A program made the position numbers and the translations under genes. The notes under the pieces are model-generated. The model made no database searches. It had not been told where the DNA came from and worked only from the letters and a program-made list of their open reading frames with translations. DNA of 64,000 nt from assembly GCF_016802725.1 (NCBI RefSeq), contig NC_052665.1, positions 15,568,501 through 15,632,500 on the forward strand. The letters run 5' to 3'. Source of the DNA: Solenopsis invicta. Taxonomy: Eukaryota > Arthropoda > Insecta > Hymenoptera > Formicidae. Positions 36,148 through 48,338 of the stretch are shown here, one piece after another. Positions within the stretch are counted from its first letter, which is position 1; every line of letters begins with the position of its first letter.

Positions 36148-38322
36148 TTAACTATTTGCCTCAGGGCAGAAAATTGTTATAAACTGTGGGAGTAATCTTA
36201 TTTGAACTGGTTTCAACTCGTATTCTTCGCGATCAATGTAAAACATTCGATCGTCATTCGTCTGAAATAAAATCAAGAACACATTGAAATTTCTAAAGAT
36301 TAGTAACTGGCTATAAATTAATTAAATTTTTTAATATTCCAAGATCTGTATATGAAATATTTTATCAATATTTAATTAATATTACTAGTTCATTAAGATT
36401 TCATAAGAGAAAAGACTTACTGTTTCAGGATGTAATTCAATATCCCTTGCATCTAATGTTAAATTTCCCGGTAGTTCATTGTCACTTTCTTGTTTCCACC
36501 CTTTCTCAACAAATGTAGCATAACTAACATTTTCTGGACCTTGATATATAAAATTGAATACACTTTAAATTTCAGTTATATTTGTAAAATTCAAGTAATA
36601 TAGATTTATAAAATACTATTATTACCTAGAGTTACTTTTAATGAAGGCGCTGATTGAACCCGCATATTTTCGGTCTTTACACACAGCTCCGTTGTTGAAA
36701 TAGGCATCTCGTGAAATATGCCACAATCTTCATTCACTACTTTACTATAATCGACGTGTGCGTGATTATCTGAAATTGTATGCCCTATATCAAAACTTTT
36801 ATCGATTAAAATTAGATGTATAAGATGCTGTTAAAACATTTCTTCTAAATATCTTTTTCTTGCTCTAATAGAAAGCCTTTGAATTTCTTTAAATATTTTA
36901 TTCATATTAGATATCGTTTTGATTTTAATCCTGTAAGCAAATAGTTAATTTCAAATTTCACAAGAATTTCTTTACCATAAACAAATGTTTGCCCCTTTGG
37001 TAAAAATGCATGCCACCATCTTCTATTCGAATTCATAGATTGATTGTGAAAAAAATCTTTGTAACAACGTGAACATCCCTTGCAAGGATTCGTATATTTC
37101 ATTACCACATTACAGTTCCAGTTCAAATCTGATTTGTAACCACTGAACACATAAGCCACATATCTGTTTGCATTCAAATATAGAAAATATAAGACTGTAC
37201 AGGCAAAAATGCGAGAAATATCATTTAAATAAAGAAATGTTTACTTGCGTAAAGCACCCCAGTACCAATATTTGTCAATGCGTGCGTGCGTATCGCTCCA
37301 GGCTCCCCATTCTATGCCTGTGACAGCATAAACTGGCTTTATAGGGTTTTCTGGATCATTCTTAAATAAAAATTTCCATTTCAATGCAATTTGACCTGTG
37401 CTAAATAGATTAATGGAGAGAAAGATGCAAGATTACATACGCTCAATAATTTTATTTCAATGGCGTCTATTGATTTGAGATTATTCTTAATGACTGCCAT
37501 TGTTGCATCAATCATGCAGCGTACGTCAATTAAATCCTTGTAGTCTTGATAAAACATACTTGCAATAGTATTTGTGCTTCCCAATGGTAAAATGCCAATG
37601 GGGCATTGTCTAACTGAATAAAGATTATGTTCGTACTTCCGCATCAAACCAGTTACAACATCTGACAAGGTACCGTCGCCTCCTGCCACAATAATAGCAT
37701 CAGTAGGTGTTTCCAGATTCATTATTACATTACGTGCGTGGCTTCCCGATTGCGTGTCAATAATGGTTACCGAGATGCCAGCCAGGTGCAACAGAGGCTC
37801 ACAGTACTTCTGAAATAATTTCTTAGCTTTTCTAGAAAGAGAAAACAAAATAATTAGCTTTGCATTCTAGCATTGAAGTTCTCTCGCGACACAACCTTTT
37901 CTTGGCAGCTGGATTTAAAATAACTGTCATATGACGAGGCTTGATGTTTGTAGGACAAGAGGCATCTCCGTACTTGGCCACGTCCTCACAACATTGGCGC
38001 ATTAATTGTTCTGCACTAAGTATGAAACAAAAATTAATGACATAAAAAATACCGTATTTAAATTTAAAGCATCTGTATATAAAAACGATATATTATCTAC
38101 TAAAGAATGTACAGATTTACAGTCGTAAGAGAGCTTAGATATAAAATATTATGCGGGAATATAAATTTGAAAGGAAGAGTTTGAGGTTATGTCCTCCATG
38201 ATTACTCACTCGTATACTTGTTTGCCATACGAAACTCCGTACGAGAAAGCCGCAGTGCCCACTACGGATTTCTTCCAGTTATTCCGTATCGTTTTCAGCA
38301 CAGCCAGCACCTTAGCCATCAT
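36148..38322 (-). CDS. AGK: acylglycerol kinase (multi-substrate lipid kinase), mitochondrial
   Basis: Phosphorylates monoacylglycerol and diacylglycerol to lysophosphatidic and phosphatidic acid. In vertebrates it is mitochondrial and also a TIM22 subunit. Exons in transcript order: 38210-38322, 37896-38015, 37441-37831, 37245-37360, 36976-37163, 36626-36769, 36421-36539, 36148-36261, giving 434 aa (human about 422). The N-terminus is a basic then hydrophobic segment (NNWKKSVVGTAAFSYG), fitting mitochondrial membrane targeting. The DAGK catalytic signature GGDGT is at 128-132 and PLGSTNTIA follows. TGIEWGAW is the family's conserved WG segment, and the C-terminal IDREEYELKPVQIRLLP strand is present. 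Two ATGs are adjacent; either may start. For the fourth exon I chose the acceptor ATTTAAG|AATGAT because it keeps phase and family length. Confidence 0.93.
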
Positions 38323-38936
38323 CAATTAAAGTATCAAAACCATTTGGAGTCCGACCACCCTCACCGTTATCCGGATAATTTTGGATTTACAATTCTCGAT
38401 TTGCTCGTACTTTATCACTCTTTTCTCGTGAGCTAGTTTAATTCCCTAAATTTTTTAATTTTTTAAATTCACGTTATATAATTGCTTATGTTATTTTTAT
38501 TCTACGTTTAATTTCTACGAGACGTAGAAAAATTATACCACTCGGCACTCTTGCCGACTCACGAGTGCTTTTGAATTTTGTATCGAATCGCATGTTCGTC
38601 AAGTATACCAACACAACAAATACAGGAACTTGGAAAGTGTTTGCACTTATAAGTTAGGGATAATTTTTAAATGTTTCAGTTTATAATTTATAAATTAAAT
38701 TGACTGATTAGGTTAATCAAAATTGGTGAGACCAAGCCATATTTTTTGAAAATAAATTTTCAGAATATTTACAAATAATTGGCATTTGTGCTGACGGCTG
38801 ATCCCTTAGGGAATTTATTCTGTCGGGAATAACCTGACATTAGAGATATATCCCTATTTCTCATTTCGCCGCGTGTGCTGCTGGTACCGTCGTACCATCG
38901 AGAACGACGAGAACCCTCCCTTTCAAACAAATCAAG
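38323..38936. promoter_or_regulatory. bidirectional promoter of AGK and RpL23
   Basis: 614 bp between start codons of head-to-head genes. A pyrimidine-rich stretch (CCCTATTTCTCATTTCGCC, about 38852-38870) lies about 80 nt upstream of the RpL23 ATG and may carry the polypyrimidine (TOP-like) initiator usual for ribosomal protein genes. The exact start is not visible. Confidence 0.55.
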
Positions 38937-40453
38937 ATGTCGAAGAGAGGTAAGTTTGTGTTGCTAGGCTCAAAATCCGAGAAAATCGGTGCCGGAACGA
39001 CGCCATCGGTCCCGCGCGTAAGGACGGGAGGATGGAGACTCGTTCCGCACACGCGACGAGACGAGACGTTACCTTATTATTTAAAGCACACACGAAAGAA
39101 AGAATGAAAGTAGGAGACCTTTCCTTGCCGCTATTTCAATGTGTTATTTGTTGTTTTCTAAGGACGTGGTGGATCGGCTGGAGCCAAGTTCAGGATATCT
39201 CTGGGTTTACCAGTAGGTGCAGTCATCAATTGCGCCGATAATACTGGTGAGTATGAAGAAAAAAAAGGAAGCACCTTCTGCATGATACCTAACCTTAAAG
39301 GGCACTGTATAACTCACGAACGAATAGAGCACATGGTTATCGTTTTTCAAATAATTTTTATGATTATTCTGTTTTCTGTTGATTGTCTACACGCTAAACT
39401 AGGTCCATTAGAGAGCTAAAAATTCTAATTTAAGAAACTCAGTTCTAACGTTTATAATTAACACTATAGTTTTATAAACGTCCAATATGAAAAGTATCTT
39501 AATCGCAACACTAGCTCCTATTTGGACTGTATTCCAAAATTCACTATTAGCACTGAAAATTTATAGTGTATATAATATAAAAAGATTTTTAGTGTTAGTA
39601 GTGAATTTTTTAACACAATTTTAGTATTATTTGTATAACAGTTTTTTTCTTTTTCTGAATGTTTATACAATTATATTTTATAATGGAAATGAAAGATTTG
39701 ATAGAGTTACATTTTAATTTCATAGATACTGAACTGTGTAATTGATTTGTTGAGATTATATTTGTTATAAAATTACTGATTACATGTGATTTATATGTGA
39801 TCATAAATCTCGAGTTGATATTACGTTTGTTGTGCAATAAATTTTTTAAGCATATTTATTGGGTATAGGATAGAAAATTTATCAAGAATTTCTCTATTCT
39901 GCAGATCAATATGCTTAAAAAACTTGTGTGACAAATAAACTCTTAGATATAATTTTCAATTGGATTGGATATGTATTTTTTATATTTGATCTCAATGATG
40001 ATGTATTTCTCTGTAACGACACTGCTGTTCTTTTAGGTGCCAAGAACCTGTATGTCATCGCAGTGCAGGGAATCAAGGGTCGGTTGAACCGTCTGCCAGC
40101 GGCGGGTTCCGGCGACATGATTGTTGCCACCGTGAAAAAGGGAAAGCCTGAACTTAGGAAAAAGGGTGAATTAACTACTCTCATGCCTTCTTCGTTTTTT
40201 TTCTTTAACTTTTTTTTTTTTAAAGATTATGAATGAACGTGTGTGTATCGTTACAGTGATGCCTGCGGTGGTGATACGGCAACGGAAACCATTTCGCAGG
40301 AAGGACGGGACGTTTATATATTTTGAGGACAACGCCGGCGTGATCGTCAATAATAAGGGTGAAATGAAGGGATCGGCTATCACGGGACCTGTTGCGAAAG
40401 AGTGCGCAGATTTATGGCCAAGGATCGCATCCAACGCCAGCAGCATCGCGTAA
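38937..40453 (+). CDS. RpL23: 60S ribosomal protein L23 (uL14)
   Basis: Structural protein of the large ribosomal subunit, located at the interface with the small subunit. Exons: 38937-38949, 39163-39246, 40037-40165, 40257-40453, exactly 140 aa as in other animals. The sequence starts [19 protein letters not shown], includes [15 protein letters not shown] and ends [10 protein letters not shown]; no residue appears missing. The first exon codes only four and a third codons, so transcript data would confirm it, but the phase and MSKRG start match the family. AATAAA at 40488-40493 is a likely polyadenylation signal. Divergent from AGK. Confidence 0.98.
39536..39609. repeat. fold-back in RpL23 intron 2
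   Basis: Arms 39536-39560 and 39585-39609 are reverse complements at 22 of 25 positions, and all three differences are transitions that leave G-U or A-C type pairs. It lies in the 790-nt second intron of RpL23. Confidence 0.65.
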
Positions 40454-42751
40454 TTCACATCCTGTATAAATATATTGCCCTTTACAAAATAAATTCAAAA
40501 ATAAATACATGTTTGCGCGTTTGATGTCCATTTTAAATAAATACGCGTCACGTACACGTGCGCGCACGCATACATGTATATTCAGAATCCATACCATAAA
40601 AGAAATCCTAAAATTTTGTAATTACGCTTACGTTATGAATTTTTATGTATTTCGTAAGTAACTTACGATTTAAAATTAAGATGTATTCTTTTTAAATGGA
40701 AAATTTTAAAAAATTCTTAAGTAAAACCTAGCATTTTTGTTCTTCATAGTCGAATTTTTCATTTTTAAATAGAAAATATTGATTAAATTCATTAAATCAT
40801 TGAGATTAACATTCTAATTTCATAAAGCGTTATATTTTTCTCAATATAAATGAGCTTTAATTTTAATTTATAATTTATTCTTTTATCATTTTCCATTTTA
40901 AAAATTTTTAAAAAAAGGATAAGTTATACCAATATTAAAGTTAATTTACATTGATAAAATAAACAATAGAAGATTAATCGTAGTTTTGTCAGCTGTATTC
41001 TTTCTTTTGATTGGCGACACAAGCCCGTGTTTTGAATGGTCGAAGCTATATTCGTGCATGCGTAACGTAGAAACTTTTCACATGGCGACCAATCAGTGGC
41101 CTCCTCGCCGACAGTGGAGCCAATTCGCACGCAGCTGATTGGTCTTGTCAAGATTTTTCGCATGCGTCGTCCGTCGGCTTCATCTCAATTAAAACTCGAG
41201 AGAAGTCGCGCCATTGCATCAATTGCATTCGTTGCATCAGTGGCAATCGAAACTGCGACTGGTGAGTGCGTTTACTTTCTTGTTGTGTATCGGTGTTGCA
41301 TTCGTATATACTCGTTATAGGCATTAGGAGTTTAGAACGGATTGCGGCCATCTCGCGCGTTCTGTGACAGAATTTCTGTCCAGCGAAAGTCTCGAGGTGA
41401 GTAGATTGTCCCGTCGAGTAGATATCGTCTGTGTCCCGTTCAAGCTCGTCGAGAACTTGCGTACTCTGCGCGGACGACGACGAGAGGACAACTCGACGAC
41501 GAAACTCTACATACATAACCGATATACGCACTGCGTTACGTTCGTCGCTGGCCATTTTAGCTTATAATTTCGCTAAAAAGAAGGGGCAGGGAAAAGAGGG
41601 TCGGAATGCGAATGACAAATTTATGTAATGCGCGTTGATCGTATCGCTGTCGTGAGTCTGAACTCGCTCGATTAACGTCAGCGACACGAGAGAGATGGAA
41701 GATGCTTTTTTTTCCAACGTTTCTCCTACCCCGTCAAATGATGGGGTCACAAGTCGTTGAGATTTTTAATAGATTATACTTTGATATAATCTGCTGCAAG
41801 ATATACGTATAATAACAATAATAATCATAATAATAATAATACACAATCTGTAAATCATAATTTATATTTTTATGGACAATAAAATTAAGAAGAAAGTGTA
41901 CAAGAGAGAGAGATAGAAATATATTCATCAATGACATTAATTCATATATAAGAATGCAATTGACTTGTGCTCTCAGTATTTAACTGTAGAAACAATATTC
42001 TATTAGCATTATAAGGCTTATAACTGCAAGATGGATTGCTGGGAACAGGGACGAACAAGTCAAAGTTTTATGTATTTTATAATATTCATGCATTTCGTTG
42101 ACTAACTTTATACATTATTGTGCCACGTAACTGTCTATACATTATATGCTATAGAGCTGAATCAATTCAATGATAATTATCAGTCTCTTTGTTTTGATAA
42201 AAATTTTTTGAATATTTCCAAGTGTTACATAGAGTTAAAAAGTGAGTTCAACACTGATTTATTTTTTATTGAGATAAATGTGTTATTGTCATATCATTTG
42301 TATAGCTTCTGATTCTTGAATGATAAGTTGTTCATTTAGTTAAAGGAGAGTCTTTTCAATAGATATTGATTTCAGATAAATGATAATGTCTACATTCAAC
42401 AGACAAAGCACATCAGTGAATGCTTTGTAATTCTTTGTTACGATTGATTTCCTTATTTAAATCCAGTGAGAAGAATTAAACGTGAGAACCTCTGCTAATC
42501 TGTTGAACGTAGGCAGTTTCCCATTTTCTGATTTATTATAATTTGCTTGATTGTATACACTGTATATAGACTTTGTTTATTAATACTTTAATTTATGTAA
42601 ATACTGCAATATATAACAAAAATTGATTATTGTATCAATTGTTTTTCAGATTAATTTTGGATATGTTGCTGATGCTGCTGCAAGTCTTACTTGATTGAAG
42701 GAATGATTGTTTGTAGTCGGGATAAACAAAAAGAACATATCTGAAAATAAA
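40454..42751 (+). promoter_or_regulatory. RpL23 3' flank and DCAF8 promoter with 5' UTR exons
   Basis: After the RpL23 poly(A) site the sequence is AT-rich to about 41000, then GC-richer. CCAAT boxes lie at 41089-41093 (forward) and 41138-41142 (reverse). A good donor (CTG|GTGAGT) at 41262 could close a non-coding first exon; another GTGAGT is at about 41397. A TTTTTCAG acceptor gives a 5' UTR continuation from 42650 to the ATG at 42752. No protein-coding gene is supported within. Confidence 0.55.
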
Positions 42752-45700
42752 ATGGACTCTGAAAGTAAAACTCACGACGCCAGTGATGATATCGAGATGA
42801 AACTTTCTGATACCAAGAATTCTGACAGTGAGGAGTCTAGGAAGGTGCAGTTAAGTTCTTCAGAAGATCCAAGCGTTTTGAAGAATGCAGATAATTCTAA
42901 TGTCACATCCGGAAGCAGTGTTACTTTAAAAGACACTAGTCATGTAATTGAACTTGATGATAATCTCGCTTGTGGAACTATGCAAAGTGAACAAGTGAAT
43001 GAACCTATGGAGCTCTCCACAGAGGATGAGGTTAAGATAACGACTGATAAATATGAGACGCATGATGTGTTGAAAGAAATCTCGAATGTCACCAGTTTTA
43101 ATACAGTTGATTTATCAGAGGCAACTACCTCACAAGACAATAGTCCGTCTTCTTCTTACACCAACGAAGCAAACGCATTGCATTCGGATCAGAATAAAGT
43201 CAAAAGAAGTATCTCAAAGGGTCAAGGACATATTGGTAGTGGCACGTCGTTAGACAAATCGGACGATAGCTCGGACGAGGATTCGAGTAAGCGGCAGAAA
43301 TTGAATAGAAGTATCCTCAACATCAGTACTGGAAATGACGATACAGTGACGTTTCAAAAAAACAAATCAAAAGCAAAACAACGAAATTATCGAAAGAGGC
43401 GAAATATAACGAGTGATAATGAAGACAGCTCTGGAAATATCTTATCTAACGAGACAACAAGAGAAGCTACTATCCCTGACGCGGATGAAGGTAATTGTTT
43501 GTTTTGTCACATATAAAATTTTAGTAACAATATCTTTTTGCTATTTATAATTTTGTAATTATACTTAAGAAATCTTATTTTGAATAATATATCAATAAAA
43601 TAATTATTTATAAATTATATACATGAAAATGATGATTATTATAATTTCAGAAAATGTTGCATCTGCCAGTACTAGAGGCGAGTCAGCCCAGAATGACGTA
43701 TCAAACAGAAGTTCAGGAACTCGCAGAGCAAGATCAGAAACACCTAATGACGAATCTGACCGATACAAGGATGAGAGAGGTATATTATACTTTTGTATAT
43801 TTATGCAATTTGTTTGATTAGATGTAGAGAGGTCTGAGTTTTGGTCAGGTGACTCGAATGAATGGAGAGGTGCTAACGAGGATGAATGGGACGAAGAAGA
43901 AGATGATGATGATGAGGATGAAGAGATACCTTACTGCCTAAAGATAGAAAAGCCGCCTCCTAATTGGCGTGTTGTACCGGAAGTGCTAAATCGTCAAATA
44001 GGTAGCAATCCGTTATTTCAAAGAAGATTCTATGGTTCTTTACATGCAGTAGAGCGGCTCGAGCTTATGTATCATCTTACCGAGCATCAGGTAAATTATT
44101 TATTTTACATAAATGCTACATTGAGTTATACAAGATTTCTTATTGTGATCGTTAAGATATTCTTCATTATTTATTGATAATTATTGACATTCAATTATTA
44201 TAGGGTTGCGTAAATGCCTTAAATTTCAATCAAAAAGGAAATTTATTAGCGAGTGCCTCTGATGATTTAGCAGTTGTTATTTGGGATTGGGCTAGAGGAA
44301 AAAAGCGCCATTGGTTTATGAGTGGTCATACAAGCAATATGTTTCAAGTATATATTTATAATTAACACATTACGATTGGAATATTCTGTAGTTATTTTGA
44401 TATTATTGTATTCTCTTGCTAATAAATTTTTCTAAATTATATGCAATTATTTTAGGCCAAGTGGTTACCGTTAGATATGGAATATCTTATGGTCACTTGT
44501 GCTAGAGATGGTCAAGTTCGTTTATTGGATCTTAAACACGACACATCAAAGAAATTGGCATCGCATCGGGGACCATCACACAAATTGGCTGTGCATCCTG
44601 AGACACCTCATGTCGTTTTTTCTGCTGGAGAGGATGCAAGAGTATTCTCTATAGATATTCGAGAGAGCAAACCAAATAAGTAAGTCATCGTGATTATTAA
44701 AAAACTTAAATATATATTAAATATGTATTTATATTTTTTATCTTTTGTGTCTATAACCCACAACACATTTACATATGTATAATATTTTTTTGTGTATAAG
44801 ATATATATAGATGGGCTTTATTTACACAGGTTACTTGTAGTAAAGGAAGGTTCGTCAGAGGTGCAACTGTTCAGTATACATTCTAATCCTTTTAATAGTA
44901 ACGAATTTTGTGTGGGTGGCCGTTCCCATTATGTGAGGGTGTACGATCGGCGAAAAGTTGCAACGCCGCTATATAAATTATGTCCTGATCATCTGGTATG
45001 TCATAATCTTATTATTGAAAAGTTTACCAATATTTAAAGCAATAGAACAGTAGTTCTTTTTTGTACATATGTTTAATTTTTCATATGTAATTTTTAAGAC
45101 AGGGAATAAACATGCGCATGTTACATGCGCTGTATATAATCATAATGGAACAGAAATTCTTGCGTCGTATAATGACGAGGACATATACCTATTTGATAGA
45201 TTAATGTCGTCACGTGTAGATTACGCTCATAGATATCAGGGCCATAGGAATAGTGCAACTGGTACGTTATTCATAAAATGAAAACATTATTGCATTGTAC
45301 AATATATCAATTATAAATATTTTTAGTTCTTAGGCTTTTTGTGCATTTCAATAGAAAAAACATTTAATAACAGAGTTGAGTGGACTTTGTAATTAATTTT
45401 TATGCTAATAGATTTCTTTTCAGAAATCTCTGTACATCTTTTTTGAAATTTACCAGTATAATTAGAAAGTAATGGTTTAAATAATTTGTTAATATTTAAT
45501 ATCGTTGTTTGTGATTGCAGTAAAGGGAGTTAATTTCTTCGGACCTAACAGTGAATATGTTATATCTGGATCCGATTGCGGCAATATTTTTATTTGGGAT
45601 AAAAATACAGAAGCTGTTGTACAGTGGATGGCAGGGGATAAGCAGGGAGTTGTAAGATTTTCCACTTCTTAAATCTGATGAGTAAATTTTTCTTTTTTGC

Positions 45701-46385
45701 AACGTAGGGGAGAGAAAATGGTAATTTATTAAAATTGTAGGTAAATTGCTTAGAAGGACACCCGCATATTCCCATTCTTGCAACAAGTGGATTGGATTAT
45801 GATGTTAAAATATGGGTGCCTTCGTGCGGAGAACCTCCTACGATGAAATCATTCGCGAATGTATGTATAGACAGATCATTTCTGTATCTCTTTTCTTTTT
45901 TTTCCTTTTACTTATCATGTTTTTTGTCTACATTTCTCTTTTTGTTTTAAATCATATCGTGTAATGTTTCGATAAAACAGTTGAATACAATAAATTAATC
46001 GCATATTGTATGACTTACGTATTTTTTTTTTTTTCAAAAGTGCGTCAAATCCAACGCGAGGAATAGGAAGCAAGAAAATGTGCCTGATACCTTCGATGGC
46101 CAATTACTTTGGATTTTACTGAGACATATTCGTCACAGAGAGAGAGTACGTGTAAGTAATACATATTGTAGATGCTTTAATTGATATTACAAATTAATTA
46201 TTCCATTGTTGTGGTTTTTTTTTTAGAATCTTTATACGCGTTATGGACTTGAAGACCCAAATCGAGATGAAGATGATGATGATGATTATCACTTCGAAGA
46301 CTCTTCGATGGACAGTTCGTCCGATGACAGTGATAATCAATCGGAAGGCGACGACGTTAGAAGAATACAATGCCCTCCATCTTAA
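42752..46385 (+). CDS. DCAF8: DCAF8 (DDB1- and CUL4-associated factor 8, WDR42-type)
   Basis: WD40 substrate receptor for CRL4 ligases. Exons: 42752-43490, 43651-43779, 43822-44090, 44204-44347, 44456-44679, 44830-44995, 45099-45261, 45521-45651, 45741-45860, 46041-46151, 46227-46385, giving 784 aa, longer than human (about 600) because of a long acidic Ser-rich N-terminus (about 1-330). The N-terminus includes a basic KQRNYRKRRN patch that could be a nuclear signal, then a DEEEDDDDEDEE run. The family block PLFQRRFYGSLHAVERLELM is followed by WD repeats (about 365-715), among them LAVVIWDWARGKKRH, MVTCARDGQVRLLD and VRVYDRRKV, the last resembling a DWD motif. The C-terminal tail is Asp/Ser-rich. 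All phases agree. A diverged copy follows 2 kb downstream. Confidence 0.95.
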
Positions 46386-48338
46386 AGTTGTTGCTTAACA
46401 TTTGATATTATGATAAGAGTTATGTATAGCGTTCAAGGCATTCATATTAGTCATTTCAATTATAATGAATTTTACTAGATTAATATGTCAATAGTGGTCA
46501 ATAGCTTTACATAGCGGAGTGTATAGGGGAGACCGAACTGCAACGTATCAAGAGAACTCCGCATTCTAGTTGCAATTGATCTTTTTTATCAGCTGGAAAT
46601 AATCGGTAGTGTGAACTACATAAGTAGTTTACAATTGTATTGTAATTTTTGAATATATACGTTGAACGGACATAAAGACTTTACATTTTGATAAGATGTA
46701 TGTTAATGGCAGAAAGGGAGAGAGAGAGAGGGAGGACATAGTAATATTTTATAAATAAGCAAACACAATTATAAAAATGGAGAAAACGTATAAAAGGGGT
46801 CACAAATTAAGCTGGAAAAAAATGAAATGGAAAACGATGGATTTGATTAAATTTGCAGGGAAGGTTTAGGGTAAAAAAAGAAAATAAAGATGCTGATTAA
46901 TAATTTAATGTTGATTAATAATTTCTATAAGGTTGTATTAATGAGTTTTTTTGTTATCACTGATTGGAAACAATATTTGCTAGAGTTGTCACATATTTAC
47001 AAAGAGTTCCCTAAATTATTCGAAATAATAGACCCACAAACTGCAGTTGAATCCAATAATAATACATTATCATAGGTAGTCCTAATTCATCTAATTTTGA
47101 ACATCATTATTCAGGAATTGGCACTTGAGAAAATCGCCATTTTTCTTCTTTTTATTTTAGACAACTTTTTCTGTAAATTTTATCAAAATCCATTGAGGTG
47201 TTTTTCATTTCTTTTTTTTCGTCCTAATTTGTGGCCTCTTTTGAAAATGTTATAGTTTATACTATATCTGTTTATTGCAGGATTGTTTTTCATTATTTAT
47301 GAGTATATTAATATATTATTAATCGTGTTTTTGAGAAGTTACAATGTGTTATGATTTATGGTTATTTTTAGATCGCCATTGCTATTTTTGCTTTCCTTTC
47401 CTACTATATCTATCTGTCTTAAAATAGCTATGTAACGTATATTTTATCTCACACGAAACAGTGCATACGTGAAAAGCTCTAATTAGCTAAGAAATAAAAT
47501 AATTACAATATTAACAAAATTCTGACTTACAAACCTTAATATCAATTTAAATAACCCAGACAGCCAGATGTTAATGCGCCTTTGTGATCGGGACAAGTAG
47601 ATTTTTTCACGTATGCACCTATTATTTCGTCTGAGGTAGAATACCCGTTTTCAAAACTATTTTAACAGACACTAGAATTTTAAATTTATTAATTTGCAGT
47701 ATTTTGTTATACATTGTGTAACAAATCTAACAAATATTAATTTTTTTTTGTTCCACGCGATAGTGTCCTGCAGGATCACCAAATTCACATGCATTCAGTG
47801 CTCTGGTTATTACATTAAACTACTACACCGCTACTGCACCGCTACAGAGTACGAACAACAGAGCGCGAAAGAGATAAAACCGAAAATAAATACGTTTCTG
47901 AAACTGCGTGCGCACACTTTTTTTATACGTATTATCTTCATATTCATACGGAAGGGGGGATTTTACCGCTTAAAATGATCTTTTTCATGCTTTTTAAAGT
48001 TTCATAGCGCAGGTAGTAATGGGTAGTAGTTTTTGAACTGTAAGACGCAGTGGATGTCTTTTTATAAGATTCAAGGAACGTATCTAGATAATTCTAGTAT
48101 TTTCTGAGCAGTGTTATATAAAAAAGAAAAAAAAACCTTTTACAAGTTGGATTTAATAATCGCCTTCCGAACTTTTACCATCCGAAAATCTATTTCTGCA
48201 ATGGGACTTCTGTGAAGAAAACTTTGCGAAGAGTAAGATAATCAAGCACACGTGATTTGATTAAACTAGTTTTAATTTTGCCAATTTATTAAAAGTGACT
48301 ACCTTAAAAAAACAATAATCTGTTTCCTTGTATTAAAG
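46386..48338 (+). other. DCAF8 3' region and spacer to its duplicate
   Basis: About 2 kb, AT-rich. Probably the DCAF8 3' UTR followed by spacer or the unidentified 5' part of the duplicate. Open frames at 46890-47075 and 47694-47978 have no recognisable features. No homology to the first 150 codons of DCAF8 was seen here. Confidence 0.6.

Noticed and set aside
37361..37398. Longer AGK fourth exon using the upstream CACAG acceptor
   Set aside because: Needs a weaker upstream-exon donor and inserts extra residues not expected in the family; the AAG acceptor keeps phase and length.
39247..40036. Intronic snoRNA in RpL23
   Set aside because: A TGATGA-like C box occurs near 39994, but no D box or guide arrangement was found.
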